From NCBI GenBank assembly GCA_021030915.1, contig JAGEMR010000242.1, positions 1 through 23,134 on the forward strand: DNA of 23,134 nt. The letters run 5' to 3'. The notes beneath the pieces are model-generated. The model worked only from the letters and a program-made list of their open reading frames with translations. It did no database searches and was not told where the DNA came from. This stretch comes from Astrothelium macrocarpum. Taxonomy: Eukaryota > Ascomycota > Dothideomycetes > Trypetheliales > Trypetheliaceae. Made by a program: the position numbers and the translations under genes. This document shows, in pieces, positions 9,213-20,451 of this stretch; positions within the stretch are counted from its first letter, which is position 1; every line of letters starts with the position of its first letter.

Positions 9213-11589
9213 ATGCCGCCCGTTCGCGCGCGGCCTCGACGAGACGCCGTGTCATGTCAACTTTGCCGGGGAAGGAAGCTGAGGTGTGACCACCAGCGGC
9301 CGACTTGTTCGAATTGCCTGAGCCGCGGGGTTACGTGCGAGTACAGAATCGAGGAATCAGTAGCCCCAGCCAAAGTTGGATCAGTTCCGCCAGGTATCGC
9401 AGGACCAGCGCCATCAGTCATCGAGCCTCTGGAGAATCAGGAAGATGTCAGAGCTGAAAACCCTACCGTTCGAACAGAATATAGGGCCATTGCAGCAAGG
9501 CTTCGGATGCTAGAGCAAGCGGTATTTGGAGATAGACCGCCTTTTGTAGTTGTTGCAGAGCAGAGCCATGCGTCGACAACCACTGCTACGTCTACGCCTG
9601 CAATGAGAGTGATATCTCAGGGTAACAAAGCCAACGATGATTCCAATTGGCTTGAGACGATGGGAGCGACGTCTAATGAGCTGGTACGTGGCTATCTCCA
9701 GGGGAAATTGTCGGATAGAGGTCATAGGACGCGATGCAGCTGTTGAGCATTTCCGAGAGCCCCCAGGAGAAACGAGGGGGAAGACGTCTCACTGATTGGT
9801 CTAACGCAGACCGACCCTTTCACAGTCGAGCTCTGCTCCCTAGAACAAACGTTAAGTGCAGATCAAAGGCTTTCTCAAGCTTGTAGCATCGCCATGCCAA
9901 CCTACGATGTGGCTGTCGCTTGTTTGGACGCATACTCTCAGTACCTTGATGCAATTCAGCACATCATGCATATCGAGGACGCGCGCTGCATGATCGACCA
10001 TGTCTATTCACAGATGCAATCGCAGCCGCAACAAAAGGTCGATCCTGGTGCACTTGCATTTATCCTCAGCCTATGCGCCAATGTGGCCTTCCATGGGACC
10101 GTCGGCTTCCATGGGACGCTCACCTTATTTAGAAGCAACGTCAGTGCGTTGAAAATCTCGGCCAAATGGGCCGGGCAGGCACTGCTTGCGATGGAGCAGG
10201 CTCGAGTTACTTACTCAGCTACCCTAGAGGCTATACAGGCATCTGCAATGCTCATGTTCCTACTCTATCACACTGAAGGATTCACGTACCGTGTGCGCAT
10301 AATCCACGCGACTTCTATTGCCATGGCACGAGATCTTGGCTTACACAATACTGATATGCCTGGTTTTCGACCGCATGATCACACACGAGCTGGCGTTGTC
10401 CAAACGGAGGTGAGAAGGAGGATCTGGTGGTATCTGACAAGTACTGACTGGTAAATACATCCGCAGCCACCGTACTACATCTATAAGCTAACAACTTGAT
10501 AGGCTCCTATCAATCGTTGGAGGTCCACAAGAAGGTCTGTATTCGATTCAGCCGCGGCAGATGAATGTCAAATTGCCGCGAAACATTACTCGAGAGGATC
10601 TCAGTACCAAGGATCCGGAGTTTCAGCGCAGTCTCGCAGAGCCGACGGTAATGTCATACTACCTACAACGAGTGAAGCTTAGCATCACGTGTAGAGAGGT
10701 TTCCGACTCCCTCTACAACTTCTCAAACCCTGAGTCGATAGACTATGAGGTTGTCAGAATGCTAGACACTAAGTTCGAGAGGCAGATAGAGGAATTGCCG
10801 CGTTTCCTTCGCTTCGACTTACCCACTATCCAATTACAGGCAGAGTACGGGGACGCATACGACGAGCAGACCAACATCCAGGGCGTGATCCTACACTTTA
10901 TAATCAACATTCGACGTTGCAAGTTGCATCTCCCATACCTTATTCGGGCCAAATCAAATCCACAATATGCTTTCTCTCGACAAATGGGTTTGCAAGCCGC
11001 TCGCTCTATTTTCAATGTTCGTCGGATAGTCCTCAGCGATGGTGAGTCTGCAAGCGCAGTTCATCTGAAGCTTGGTGGCATGCTTCAGCATATATTCTTT
11101 GCAACGGTTGTCCTGGTGATGGATTTATGTGTCAATCGAGGGGATTACTGCAATAACCGAGGCCAAATTGCCGAAGTTCGCGAAGCGTTGAAGATTATCG
11201 AAGAAGGCAAACAGTCCTCGCCGATGGGAACGCAGTTCTTCGACTCGCTTATGGCCATCCTGAGAAAGCACCATGTGAAATTGCTACATACGGACCAGCC
11301 CTTTGAGTCGGGATTGAAGGGGTTCGAACCTGCAAGACCTCCAGTCACGCCCAGTGCCACCCCCGCATACGATACCCCTGATACCTATCAGACGAAGATG
11401 AGCGTCTCTGATGGCGGGTACATCGATGGCAGCACCACTACAGCAAACTCCAAGTCTATCATCGGTATAGAGAACAGTGAACTTATATCTGATGATAGCA
11501 TGTGGCAAAGCTTCTTGGAGCAGGGTCCGGTATGGGGAGTCCAGGACTGGGACGCTCTTCTTGGTGAGCTTGACATGAGGACGATGTAA
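9213..11589 (+). CDS. Zn2Cys6 fungal transcription factor
   Basis: Three exons, 9213-9683, 9810-10450 and 10503-11589, give 732 residues. Intron 1 (126 nt) is GTACGT...ACGCAG, phase 0, and removes an in-frame TGA. Intron 2 (52 nt) is GTAAAT...TGATAG and restores STDWLLSIVGGPQEG. The binuclear zinc cluster is at the N-terminus with C15, C18, C25, C32, C35 and C42 and basic linker RGRKLR. A helical middle region follows, with the family hallmark RRRIWWYLTSTDW at about 359-371. This fits the fungal-specific transcription factor domain. The C-terminus is Trp/acid-rich (DSMWQSFLEQGPVWGVQDWD), a plausible activation segment. The protein should bind CGG-type half sites in the nucleus. Targets are unknown; the divergent PaiB-like gene is the nearest candidate. 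Confidence 0.9.
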
Positions 11590-13184
11590 ACGCCCCTCAC
11601 ACCTCATGAGATGGGCCCTACCTGCGGGTTGCGTGCACCTTTCAATTCAACTTTGCCCTTAGATTGTGTGCCAGACGTCCTAACTGCTCTGCTTTCGAGT
11701 AGTCGCGCATGTTTTGTAATCAATTTTCGATAGTATCTGACCTGAGTCCACGTTTGGAAAATGGAGAAAGACCATTAAGCGGCCCCATCAGCCAGGAGGT
11801 TATTGTGGATGTTCTACGCGTTTCTCATCCAGTCTGGCGCAGCGACATCTTTCGAGAGTGAGCGGCTGTACTGAAATCTTCTCTTCCCCGCACAGTCATC
11901 GTCTTCATACCTTCATCCACATGTCATAGCCCAGGCGCGGACTGGGCAAGCGAAATCCGTACCTTCTCTCAACACTTCCTCTCTCCCTCTGAATGTGAAA
12001 ATTATCCAGGGAGGCCCAGACTGGCTGATTGTCAATCCGTCGGCGTGCATCGCCTACCTCAACATCCGCTACCACTTCAGAGGTACATGAGGTACACAAT
12101 TTAGGCACGGCTTGGTCATACTTACGCTCTTTCTAAAGAGGAATAAATTATCGCTTAGCGAGGGCCAGAGTGCATGCCTCTTCCGAGCCCACCCAAAAGC
12201 CTCCCGGACACGAAAAAAGTCTTGACCATGTCATGTCACCCCCGTCACACGATAGTATTTACCAAAAGGCCTCTTGCTTCCCAAGTCCGGTTTTTATCTT
12301 TCGATATCTAACGAGACCGGGCGGGATTCGGACATCACCATCAGCTCATTCAGGTCAAATTTCGATGTTACTGGTTTCCTAAATTTTCCAGCACCAGAGT
12401 CATAGCCAAGTCCACTCATCCTGTCAGTTTTGGAAACAGTGAGACCCTCTTTTTCAGATTAGATATATTTGCCACCATCAGATATTGTTACGACTTGAGG
12501 ACTCTACGCCGCTAATGTGCTAAAAGGCAAGAGTTAAACCAAAACGTTTTCATATATTTTTTGGCTGAAATCAACGTTAGTCAGCAGCGGCCGTCGTCAC
12601 GAACGCATAAGGCTACCCCAAAAGTAACGTTTCTGGCCCCAACTCCTGGTGGCAGCTAATTAAATAGCTATTCAACTAACTACTCGTACAATTGTACAGC
12701 CAGCTGCTCAGTCAACTGCTTGACTGGTTGTGCAAGCAGTTGTTCGAGAAACAACTTAATTTGTTGCCCAAACACCAGTTCGAATTGCTATTAAATCACT
12801 TAGTAAACCAAAATTACGCACGAGAAGGTTGCCATCCGGGTTTGGCGAAAATTTGTGTGTGCGGTGAATTTCAGGCTAACTGGGCTCGCAAAAAATTCTT
12901 GCGGCCCTCTCAATCCTTTTCAACCGTCAATTTCTTTCTCGTATTGAGTAGGCCTTGCGTTTACGGTTGCAGTTCCAGTTCAGCTTGCTGTTATAACCTT
13001 TGCATATAAGCGCCCGTACACTATTTCCACCAAGCGAGATCCACGCTCGTACGCGACAGCAGGCTTCGCAATGGAGTTGGCGAATTTTACGGCAACACGC
13101 CGCTTTGGTCCTCCACTACACGACGATATTTGTGCCCATATCTTCTAGCAATTAATGATTGGTACTCGTACAGCCTCGCCTGCC
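11590..13184. other. Long intergenic region
   Basis: About 1.6 kb lie between the convergent 3' ends of the transcription factor and the MFS transporter. Only short, domain-free open frames are present. The distinctive content is the palindrome cluster at 12663-12756. An imperfect inverted repeat (GGGCTCGCAA ... TTGCGGCCC) lies near 12884-12905. I cannot identify a transposon. Confidence 0.5.
12663..12756. repeat. Cluster of palindromes and overlapping inverted repeats
   Basis: In 94 bp there are the perfect palindromes AATAGCTATT (12663-12672) and GTACAATTGTAC (12686-12697). Three overlapping stem-loops follow. They are CAGTCAA-ctgc-TTGACTG (12709-12726), then CAACTGCTTG (12713-12722) with CAAGCAGTTG (12733-12742), then AGTTGTT-cgaga-AACAACT (12738-12756). 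Neighbouring stems share bases, so they cannot all form at once. The density is far above that of the surrounding DNA. Confidence 0.75.
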
Positions 13185-15108
13185 TCATAGATCCTTGACC
13201 TCATACTTCTTCCTGAGGTACTCGCCGTATGTCAGGATCAGAAAGCTGGACGGTGCGAGCGCAATCGCAATGAAAGCAAGTAAGCTGTTGCCCCAGCCAA
13301 GACCGAGCTTGTCGTACAAAGGGAGAGCTGCGATAGGCAAAAGGCCGCCGGCAAGTGACCGGACGACTGTACTGGCAGCGAGCGCAGAAGCAGCGTAGAG
13401 CTTGAAGGCATCGATGAGGTAAGTCATTACCGACCTACGAAAAGATGAGTTAGCACATGTTCGTTGTTCTATGCGACGGGCTTTCACATGAAGCATCCCG
13501 GAGAATCGATGCACCTACATCATAAGGATATTCAGCGCACACCCAACGATAGCAGTCCCAATGATAGGCACGATCCAATGAACATGATATTGAGTGGGCC
13601 AACCTGTGTGTTCCGTTACGAAGTTCTACGCGTAATCCTCGTGAATAGCAACGTACCGTAGAGAAACAGCCCCACTGGAATCAGTATCACGCCAAGTGGC
13701 AGTAGGAAGAGCCGATATTCGGCCCTCAAGCCTTCTTCTGGACGGTGCTCTGCTTTAGCGACGGCATCTGCTTCCGCAGACTTCTTCTTGATATATGTGT
13801 CTGCAGTGCCGCTGTATACCCACATACCAACCAAGGTTCCAAGACCGATCCCGATATACGTCAGACCCACAAGGTCCGTACGAAAGCCGTACGTCTTCTG
13901 AAAAACAGGTGATATTGACGTGAACATGATGTACACATAACCGTAGGCAAGCGAAACCCAGAAGGAGACAAGATTGAGGATCGGTGACCGGAAGAGTAGC
14001 TTCAAAGGTCGGACGATTGCCTTTTTGAACACGGCAGCAGGTGACTTAGTTTGAGCCTCGAGTGACGAACGTAACTGGTTGTTGCCGGTTTCCTTGCGCA
14101 ACTTGGCAACCTTTTGCCTCAGGATGGTTGGAGGATACGTCTCGCTCATGCTAAAAATCATACCGATCTCGAGGGCACCGGAGACGATGGCTAGTAGCCA
14201 GAAACACCAGCGCCAGCCAGCAGATTCAGAGAGAAACCCTGGTACAGAACTACCGTCAGCTCTAGCTCCAATACATAAGGTCCATGGTGATGGATTTTGA
14301 GTCAGGACATACCTCCCACAATAGGGCCAACGACGGGACCTAAGAGCGGACCAAGAAGAAAGCCTGACATGGCTCTGGCTCTCTTCTCTGGCCGTATCAT
14401 ATCACCGACCGAACCACCTCCATTAGTCACCGGAGTGGCACCGAATATGCCAGAGAAGAAACGGAAAACAATGAGAGCATTCAGGTTCGGTGATAGTGCA
14501 CAGGCGACGGAGAAAATGATGTAGCCGATGTTGCTTGCATCTACCAGAAGACGATGGTCAGCAATAAGTTTATTTCCTGAGACAAGATGCCCATGTCTAT
14601 TGCAAATTGAACGTACGGTAGACTGGCAGGCGGCCGTAGAGCTCAGAAAGAGGTGCAGTAACCAAGGGTCCGGCGGCGTAGCCAAGAAGGTAGACGGAAA
14701 CGACCAGGGACTCAAGCACGGCATTGCTCGAATGGAACTGCTCCATGATGGCAGGCACCGCGGGCGTGAAGATGGCTTGGATAGTAACTCTTTAGCAAAC
14801 TCCCGACACAATCAAGCTTCAGAATGCTTACACGAGCCCAGGGGTGAGATGAAGGTTAGAAACGCCACCCAAAAGAAGTTGAGCAGCATCTTCCAACGAG
14901 GCCAGTTCTGCGGATGATCTGGGTCGTCCGGGCCCCAACTAATGATGTTTGGGTCGCTGCCAGCAGCCCCTTGGCTCGTAGCCTCTGCACCGGCTGCTGC
15001 CTTTTCAACGTCGTGATCTTCGCCCTTGACCGTCGTTAGGTTGGATTCAGAGGACATGCCTGCAGCTGGATTTTTGCTGTCGCTGCAGCCTACATCTGAA
15101 GTGGTCAT
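13185..15108 (-). CDS. MFS transporter, DHA1-type (drug:H+ antiporter family)
   Basis: Six exons: 15108-14832, 14775-14617, 14540-14313, 14238-13657, 13603-13519 and 13434-13185. The five introns are 53-84 nt, with GT starts and AG ends, and all phases agree, giving 526 residues. An upstream in-frame ATG at 15156 would give 542; 15108 has the better start context (A at -3). Landmarks: SWGPDDPDHPQNWPRWK before the first membrane helix, PLGSSIFTPAVPA formed across intron 1, GYAAGPLVTAPLSELYGR (DHA1 motif between helices 2 and 3), GPLLGPVVGPIVGG (antiporter motif), SESAGWRW, and near the end YAASALAAST and GLGWGNSLLAF. The N-terminus is hydrophilic and cytosolic. Relatives export drugs, polyamines or fungal metabolites at the plasma membrane; the substrate cannot be told. 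Acceptor 1 is AAG rather than YAG; an alternative acceptor 10 nt earlier keeps frame but spoils the motif. Confidence 0.9.
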
Positions 15109-15339
15109 GATGGGCTTCTCGAAATGTTGAAGACGATTTACATAAGATCGCAGCATGAAATAGAAGAAGACGCGGTTTTGCAGTTATGTTGAGAAATCTT
15201 GGAGCTCCATGATGTCCGCGGAGGTCAGGACTGAGCGTGCAAAGACCCACGGAGGTACACAGATCCGCGGAGGAATCAAGCGCCGGCAGGTAATCGGAAC
15301 GAGCAAACAAACAAAAAAAGATTTTGGTACTCGGCATGT

Positions 15340-15651
15340 GCCTATTCGACCAGGTCGGTTTATCCCTTCACCCAATCCCGTGTAGCGTACGGACTCCCCA
15401 CCTTTCTGTGTTGGCTCTGTATTGGAAGACGTGCCGCAGACATGACTGAGTACTAAACACGAGACATCTCCAGGCGTTAGTACTGCTTCCCTGTTGCAGC
15501 AGTCAAAAGTCTCAAAATCTGGCTGTCCGCTTCTTACAGCACAAAGCCCCAAATAATTATGGTAACAGTAATCCAGCCACGACTTGGTAAGCCCAAAATC
15601 AACAACTGGATTTGATAACAGGACATGAATATCGACTACTCTTCTCCACAA
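15340..15651 (-). pseudogene. Degraded N-terminal fragment of a HET-domain gene
   Basis: On the minus strand this frame reads VDFGLTKSWLDYCYHNYLGL, then CAVRSGQP, FETFDCCNREAVLTP and CLVLSHVCGTSSNTE. This follows the start of the other common HET subclass (WLxxCxxxHxxLC...IDCxxRxVVxAP...YxALSYVWG). The invariant Trp of SYVWG is Cys here. The domain then ends: no WVDxxCI, RGWTxQE or later block follows before the MFS promoter region. Upstream, the frame is broken near 15655, where a second frame (15932-15636) may carry the original N-terminus. I read it as a truncated, mutated HET relic. It is not a copy of the gene at 1129-2968, which belongs to a different HET subclass. Confidence 0.65.
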
Positions 15652-16890
15652 ATGATACTTGGTAAAAATCCCGTATCATAAACCTGTTCGGGTTGACGGA
15701 CCATAGGCTCGCCTGGAGATGCTTTTCGTCCAGAATGCACCAAGATCTCCTTGTTGTGACGCCAAAAGCTGGAAGCCCCCATGGCCAACGGCTCCCATAT
15801 AAACCGAAGTAGGAAATGCGCAAAAGTAAATAGTCTGATTTCTGTCGTAATCGTTGTGTTGGGGAATTCGGGTCTAGATCCGCTGTTTGGAGAAAAGTGT
15901 TCTTGTCCGGGCAGGTTTTGATATATCGCCAACTCATGACCGGTGGCTAGCGCTGTTGATCATGAAAGTCGCACAAACATAGGCAATTTGATGGATTAAG
16001 GCTGACGAGATACTTTCTCATCCGCTGAACAATAATAATTCTTCGCAAATCGTGCTCAATATGGCACGTTATTGAAAAATTCCTTTTGAGATCAAATCTC
16101 ATATCCAATCAGATTAAATGGGCACGCATCCAAAGGACAAAATAACCTTATACGAAATCTATCTCTGTCTTTAGGCGTGATTTGCACGGAGGTTACGTGT
16201 GAGCTCTAAATCAGCAGCTTGAGCCCGTGGCTGCGCTACGGAGTATAGTTCAACAGCTACCTGACGGGCTTGCTGACCTCGGCAAATTAAATGACCCGTT
16301 CGAGCAAGACAGCTGAGCAAAATCCCATATTTTGGGGCCGTTACTTCCACAAACTCGCGGTGGTGCGCGCGAGATGAATGTTGAACTTGCTCGTGTTTTG
16401 GACCGGCAAGTTGAACTGCGTATTCAGGCGAGCGACAGACGTGGATGATAATGCGCTGATAGCATGGCTTGATTTCGGTCCTAGTCTTTGCGAGATGGTG
16501 GTTGAGCCGGCTCAGGCAGAGGGTATGGAGAAAGTGAGTAGCACAAACTCGTCTTCGTTCCAGGCCAGAGCCAGGGACAAACTCGCATGGCACTGAACCG
16601 ATGCCATCAAAGAACTACTGCAGACGAGCGAATACTAGCCTGAGAGCGGTTCATCGATGTCCGCGCCGCAAAAATTTGATATTCGCAAATCGGGAGCCTT
16701 GCCTGGTGCTACGTATGAGAAAGCGTCCCCTGGGTTCCCTGGAAAAGGAGCTTACCCACAGGTATAGTATTATGCGTTTCAGAAGATCTGTGTCGGAGAT
16801 TTCCTCGGGTCTTATCTAGTTGGGGTTTCAAAAATGTCTTGTCAGTCCAGTAAATAGCAGTTACACCTTAGAGGCGATAGCCTGCAGCCA
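15652..16890. other. Intergenic region, no gene recognised
   Basis: An open minus-strand frame of 140 codons at 16171-16593 has no recognisable domain and is probably chance. The part at 15652-15935 may include decayed upstream sequence of the HET fragment. No repeats or RNA genes are seen, apart from two CTGCAG sites close together near 16882-16898. Confidence 0.45.
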
Positions 16891-17280
16891 CTACTGCAGC
16901 GGCTCTTGCATCTGAGGCGTAAGGTACAGTGTGGCCTCTGAATTCCCGGCGTCAATGGCATGGTCAAGTAGCGTCTTGCCGCGCGAATCTCGAAAGCTCA
17001 ACACAAACTCTGCTTCCTCGACAATGAGCCTCAAGATAGCCAATCTTCTCCAATTTGCCGCTGCCACGGTCGCGGCTTTGAACACCTGGGCCTTGCGATG
17101 ATCCTGCCGCCAATCCCATTCATGAAAGAAGTACCGCACAACCTCTTCGTTTCCCCAATCAACCGCAGCTGTAAACGGGCTGTAACCCTTTGGGTCTTCA
17201 ACGTCAGAGTCTACTTCGTAGTCTTTAACAAGAAGCTTGATTATGGGCATTGGACGTCGCTGGGCCGCAAAGTGAATAGG
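16891..17280 (-). pseudogene. Ankyrin-repeat tail cut off from the STAND gene by TGA
   Basis: Directly after the TGA at 17283-17281 the same frame stays open for 129 codons and continues the ankyrin solenoid: PIHFAAQRRPMPIIKLLV, then GYSPFTAAVDWGNEEVVRYF, then GKTLLDHAIDAGNSEATLYL. The preceding codons read REVGFGL, so the stop sits exactly where a repeat's GxTPIHxAA signature should have its residue before Pro. The tail is therefore either untranslated, reached by readthrough, or made separately from the ATG at 17250. Nonsense mutation is the simplest reading; a sequencing error is possible. Confidence 0.7.
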
Positions 17281-20159
17281 TCACAAGCCGAACCCAACCT
17301 CGCGGTGGATGCTATCGAAGTTGACGTTGACTTTAACGTGATCCGGGCCCTCGTACTCGCCGCAAGCATCGCAGTGTTCCTTATCTAGCTCTTGGTGACC
17401 TCTTCTTTCTAGCCCGAGTCTCCCGGTACGATGGACATCCTTTTTGCTCCAGTCCCAGAACGTTCGCACAACATCCTCATGGCCCTCAAGTGCAGCTTGG
17501 ACGACCGCAGTTTCTCCGACCAGGTTGGTGCGTCCTGGAAAACAGTCGTGCTCCAACAACAACTTGACAGTAGAGTTGTGCCCTTGCCTTGCAGCATAGT
17601 TGAGAGCAGCATCACCGCGTGCACACACCCTATGTGGCCGGACGTCGGCCTGTGTAAGTAAAAGCTTGACCGTGTCTTCGTGCCCTCCATGTGCAGCCCA
17701 CATGAGCGCGGTCCGGCGCCCATCGTCCCTACCATCCGCGTGGATTTCCCGAAAGTTATGCGACAGGGATGTTTGAACGTAAACGTTGGCTCCAGATAGA
17801 TCGTCCACCTTGAGATCCTCAGCTCCCTCGCGCTCGCGGACAAGTGCTTGACGAGCTCCCAATTTCTTTTGCACCTTGTTAATGCGACCCAATAACTGCT
17901 CGCAGATCAAAGTAAGTCCGACAGCAGCCACCAAGTGAAGACCGGTGGTACGCGTAGAACCCGTGCGTTTCAGTCCGAGGAAGGGCCATGAGTGATGCAA
18001 TAAAGTAGCTTTTTCAAAGGCATGAGCAGCCAGCTGCTGATCACAGAGTAACTTCAAGGTAGCTACAGACAAAGCCTCCTGACAGTCCTGAGCGTGAAAA
18101 GCCCAGTAGTTTGCCGCGTAATCTAATAGCTCCAAACCATCCTGGGTCTGCACGTCTCCGTTGTAGTCTATGACTTCAACACTTTGCACTTCGCCTGAGT
18201 GTATCTCGGACCATTCATGGACCCTCATTGTATTCGAGTCAGCGCCGACAGAGCCTCGACGGAGAAACCACGTCGGAGTCATGCCGAATGGCGGAGGCTC
18301 CGAGTCTGTAGAAGAACCCTGTTCTGATTGCGAAAGAGTCATTCCCTCAACTTCTGCCACTGGCAGCTCTCTTCCGACTCCTGGGGTAAAACGATTGAAG
18401 CATAGGTATGTAAGGCAGACTGCGGCTATGTCGCTGTGACCTTGCCGCCCCTGTTCATCCAGAAGGTTGTCAAAATATTCCTGCGCAGTATGATGAACAA
18501 GGCGGATGATGTCTGATTGGCGGTCAACAATGACAAGACCGGCGCAAACTCTGATGAGGAGATCGACAGAGCAGGTTTGGTCCTTGTCAAAGTCTGTATC
18601 GCCTGGCTCTATGGAGAGCGCACAACGAAGTTCTCGGAGAGTTAGGAGCCTTGCCGCCTTTGTGGTCCATAGCAGAACCCTTTTGGCAAGATCTCTATGT
18701 GCGCTATCTTGACTTTCTATCCTCTCTAGAGTCTTTGCATACGCCTCCTTGTAGAGATCAATCGGTTGTTCTTGATTAAGCCGCGAATCGCTAGACAGGT
18801 TGCTGATGAGCTTTTTGACAGCCTTGACCGTGGGCAGGGTCGCGAAGCGATCTACGAGGAGACGGACGAGGAGAAAGCTATTGACATGAGTATCGATATG
18901 AGTATACATGAATGTGCCAGGAACCGAACTCACATGCTGCTCGACGCCTTCACGATAGAATCAATGACATTGGACTGACACTGCGTGTCAAGTTCCGCTT
19001 CAAAATCGTCAAAGCGACTTGTGACATAACGCTTAACATCCTCCAGCGACGGGATTATCTCTAATGTCGTCACAGTTTTAAATTTGACGACTATGTCCGA
19101 GATGAAGCGAGACGTAACCATAAGTTGGACAGCGTTCTCCCTGGCTTGAAGCTGGAAAAGTTTTTCAAGGAATAGACGCCGTCCTCGCTTTTCGTTCGAA
19201 CATTCGTCGAGGGCATCTATGATAATGTAAACAGCCTTCTGACGAGCCACGATTGACCACAGAGTATCATAGACCTCGTCAATGGTAGGGAAAGTCTTTT
19301 TTTCAATATGATTTTCGTAAAGAATCATCAAGGCATTTGAGAATTTTGGATTATTCTGCACCAGTTGCTGCAGAAGAGCACAAAAAAGCTGTAGAGCGTT
19401 TTGATCTTTTTGTGCTTTGTAGTCACAAAAAACGTATGCCAAGTTTGTATCTTCACTCGGATTCAGCAATTTAGTTTCAACATAGTGTATCGCTTTTGTT
19501 GCCATGATGGTCTTGCCTGCGCCTGGCACACCGGGGCAGAAGAGGACTCGTTCTGACTGTGCGATCCAAGCCTTGAATTGCTTTGTTTCTAGGAACCAGG
19601 ATTCTGTGTCTTCTCCAACGAGCAACATGAAGTCGGACTGTCTTAATCGGAACTTATTGCCCGAAATCCAGTCGATCGCTTCCAGGAGTCTTGAACGATC
19701 GTAGGCCCCTTGGACCTTGGCTTCACGTATCTGCGCGGCGTACTGGTGATCGATCGTTAAGATCACGTCAATCACTTGTGTCAACCTCCCCATTTTGTCG
19801 AGGAGTTCCTTGATGTCCTTCTTGACCGCTGACCACATGACGGATAATGCGACCGAACTCTTGTTCGCAATGGTTTCATGTAGCTTAGCCAACGTGCGAC
19901 CATATTCGGCAAGGAGTCCATTCTCGACGCCGAGCGTGCGAACGGCGCCCACCCAGTTCCCTGAAGCCTTCGGTGCAGTATCACCAAAGAGTGGTTTGAG
20001 ATTGTTTAGATGCGTCAGCAAGGAGTAGAAGATGGACAGCTCTCTTTTGAGTTCCTCAAGCTCCTCACGGGCTTTTTTGACCGTCTTGAGATACTCCACA
20101 AATGCGGCGGTGGCCTGAGCGAGAGCCAAAATGCTTGCAGCGGCTCCGACGGCCTCCAT
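17281..20159 (-). CDS. STAND/NLR-type protein: HeLo-like, NACHT, ankyrin repeats
   Basis: Two exons, 20159-18934 and 18877-17281, with a 56-nt intron (GTGAGT...CAATAG), give 940 residues to the TGA. The start MEAVGAAASILALAQ at 20159 is typical of the fungal STAND N-terminal (HeLo-like) domain, at about 1-140. SWFLETKQFKAWI (187-199) leads into NACHT: Walker A GVPGAGKT (210-217), Walker B VYIIIDALDEC (310-320) and TSRF (349-352). A winged-helix-like region (about 475-500, LLWTTKAARLLTLRELRCAL) and LVHHTAQEYF follow. Ankyrin-type repeats occur at about 721, 796 (TALMWAAHGGHEDTVKLLL), 830 and 863. Such receptors sense ligands through the repeats, oligomerise through NACHT and act through the N-terminal domain, in HeLo-like proteins often by membrane-directed cell death. 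An in-frame TGA cuts off the last repeats. The start lies 292 bp from the divergent nucleotidyltransferase-fold gene. Confidence 0.9.
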
Positions 20160-20451
20160 CCCACCCTCAGTCTGTAGCTCGTGATGGTGCACTCGTATAA
20201 CCTCCGGAAGGCCAGAGTGTTCCTTCCAGAACTTGAAATGAGTCGTGAGAGGCACATTTTGGAAGGGATTTTTGGTTTTTTAAAGCATTTGGGGGCCGAA
20301 ACGCGTGCGCAGGCTCAGCCGTCGCTTGATCGGCAGCCACTCTGCAGTCTCATTTCGGCAACCAGACATTCAACAATTCTGCGAATAAATTTCAAAGACC
20401 TAGCATATTTCAACGCTGCTCAATGTGAGGGACTACTACACGACGGCGGAG
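20160..20451. promoter_or_regulatory. Shared divergent promoter region, STAND receptor / nucleotidyltransferase-fold gene
   Basis: These 292 bp lie between the opposite start codons of the two genes. Both frames extend without stops a little into it through non-ATG codons, so either 5' end could be slightly longer. No clear TATA box or palindrome stands out. Confidence 0.5.

Noticed and set aside
11320..11331. GGTTCGAACC, resembling a tRNA T-arm
   Set aside because: It lies inside the transcription factor coding exon and no acceptor stem or anticodon arm surrounds it.
12692..13009. 105-codon open frame rich in Leu and Gln
   Set aside because: Its first part is simply the translation of the palindrome cluster; no domain is recognised.
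16171..16593. 140-codon minus-strand open frame
   Set aside because: No recognisable motif or hydrophobic pattern, and competing open frames of similar quality on the other strand.
17255..17296. Possible 42-nt intron (GTTGGG...CCCAG) that would remove the TGA in the STAND gene while keeping frame
   Set aside because: It is shorter than any other intron in the window, its donor is weak, and it would delete the core of a good ankyrin repeat.
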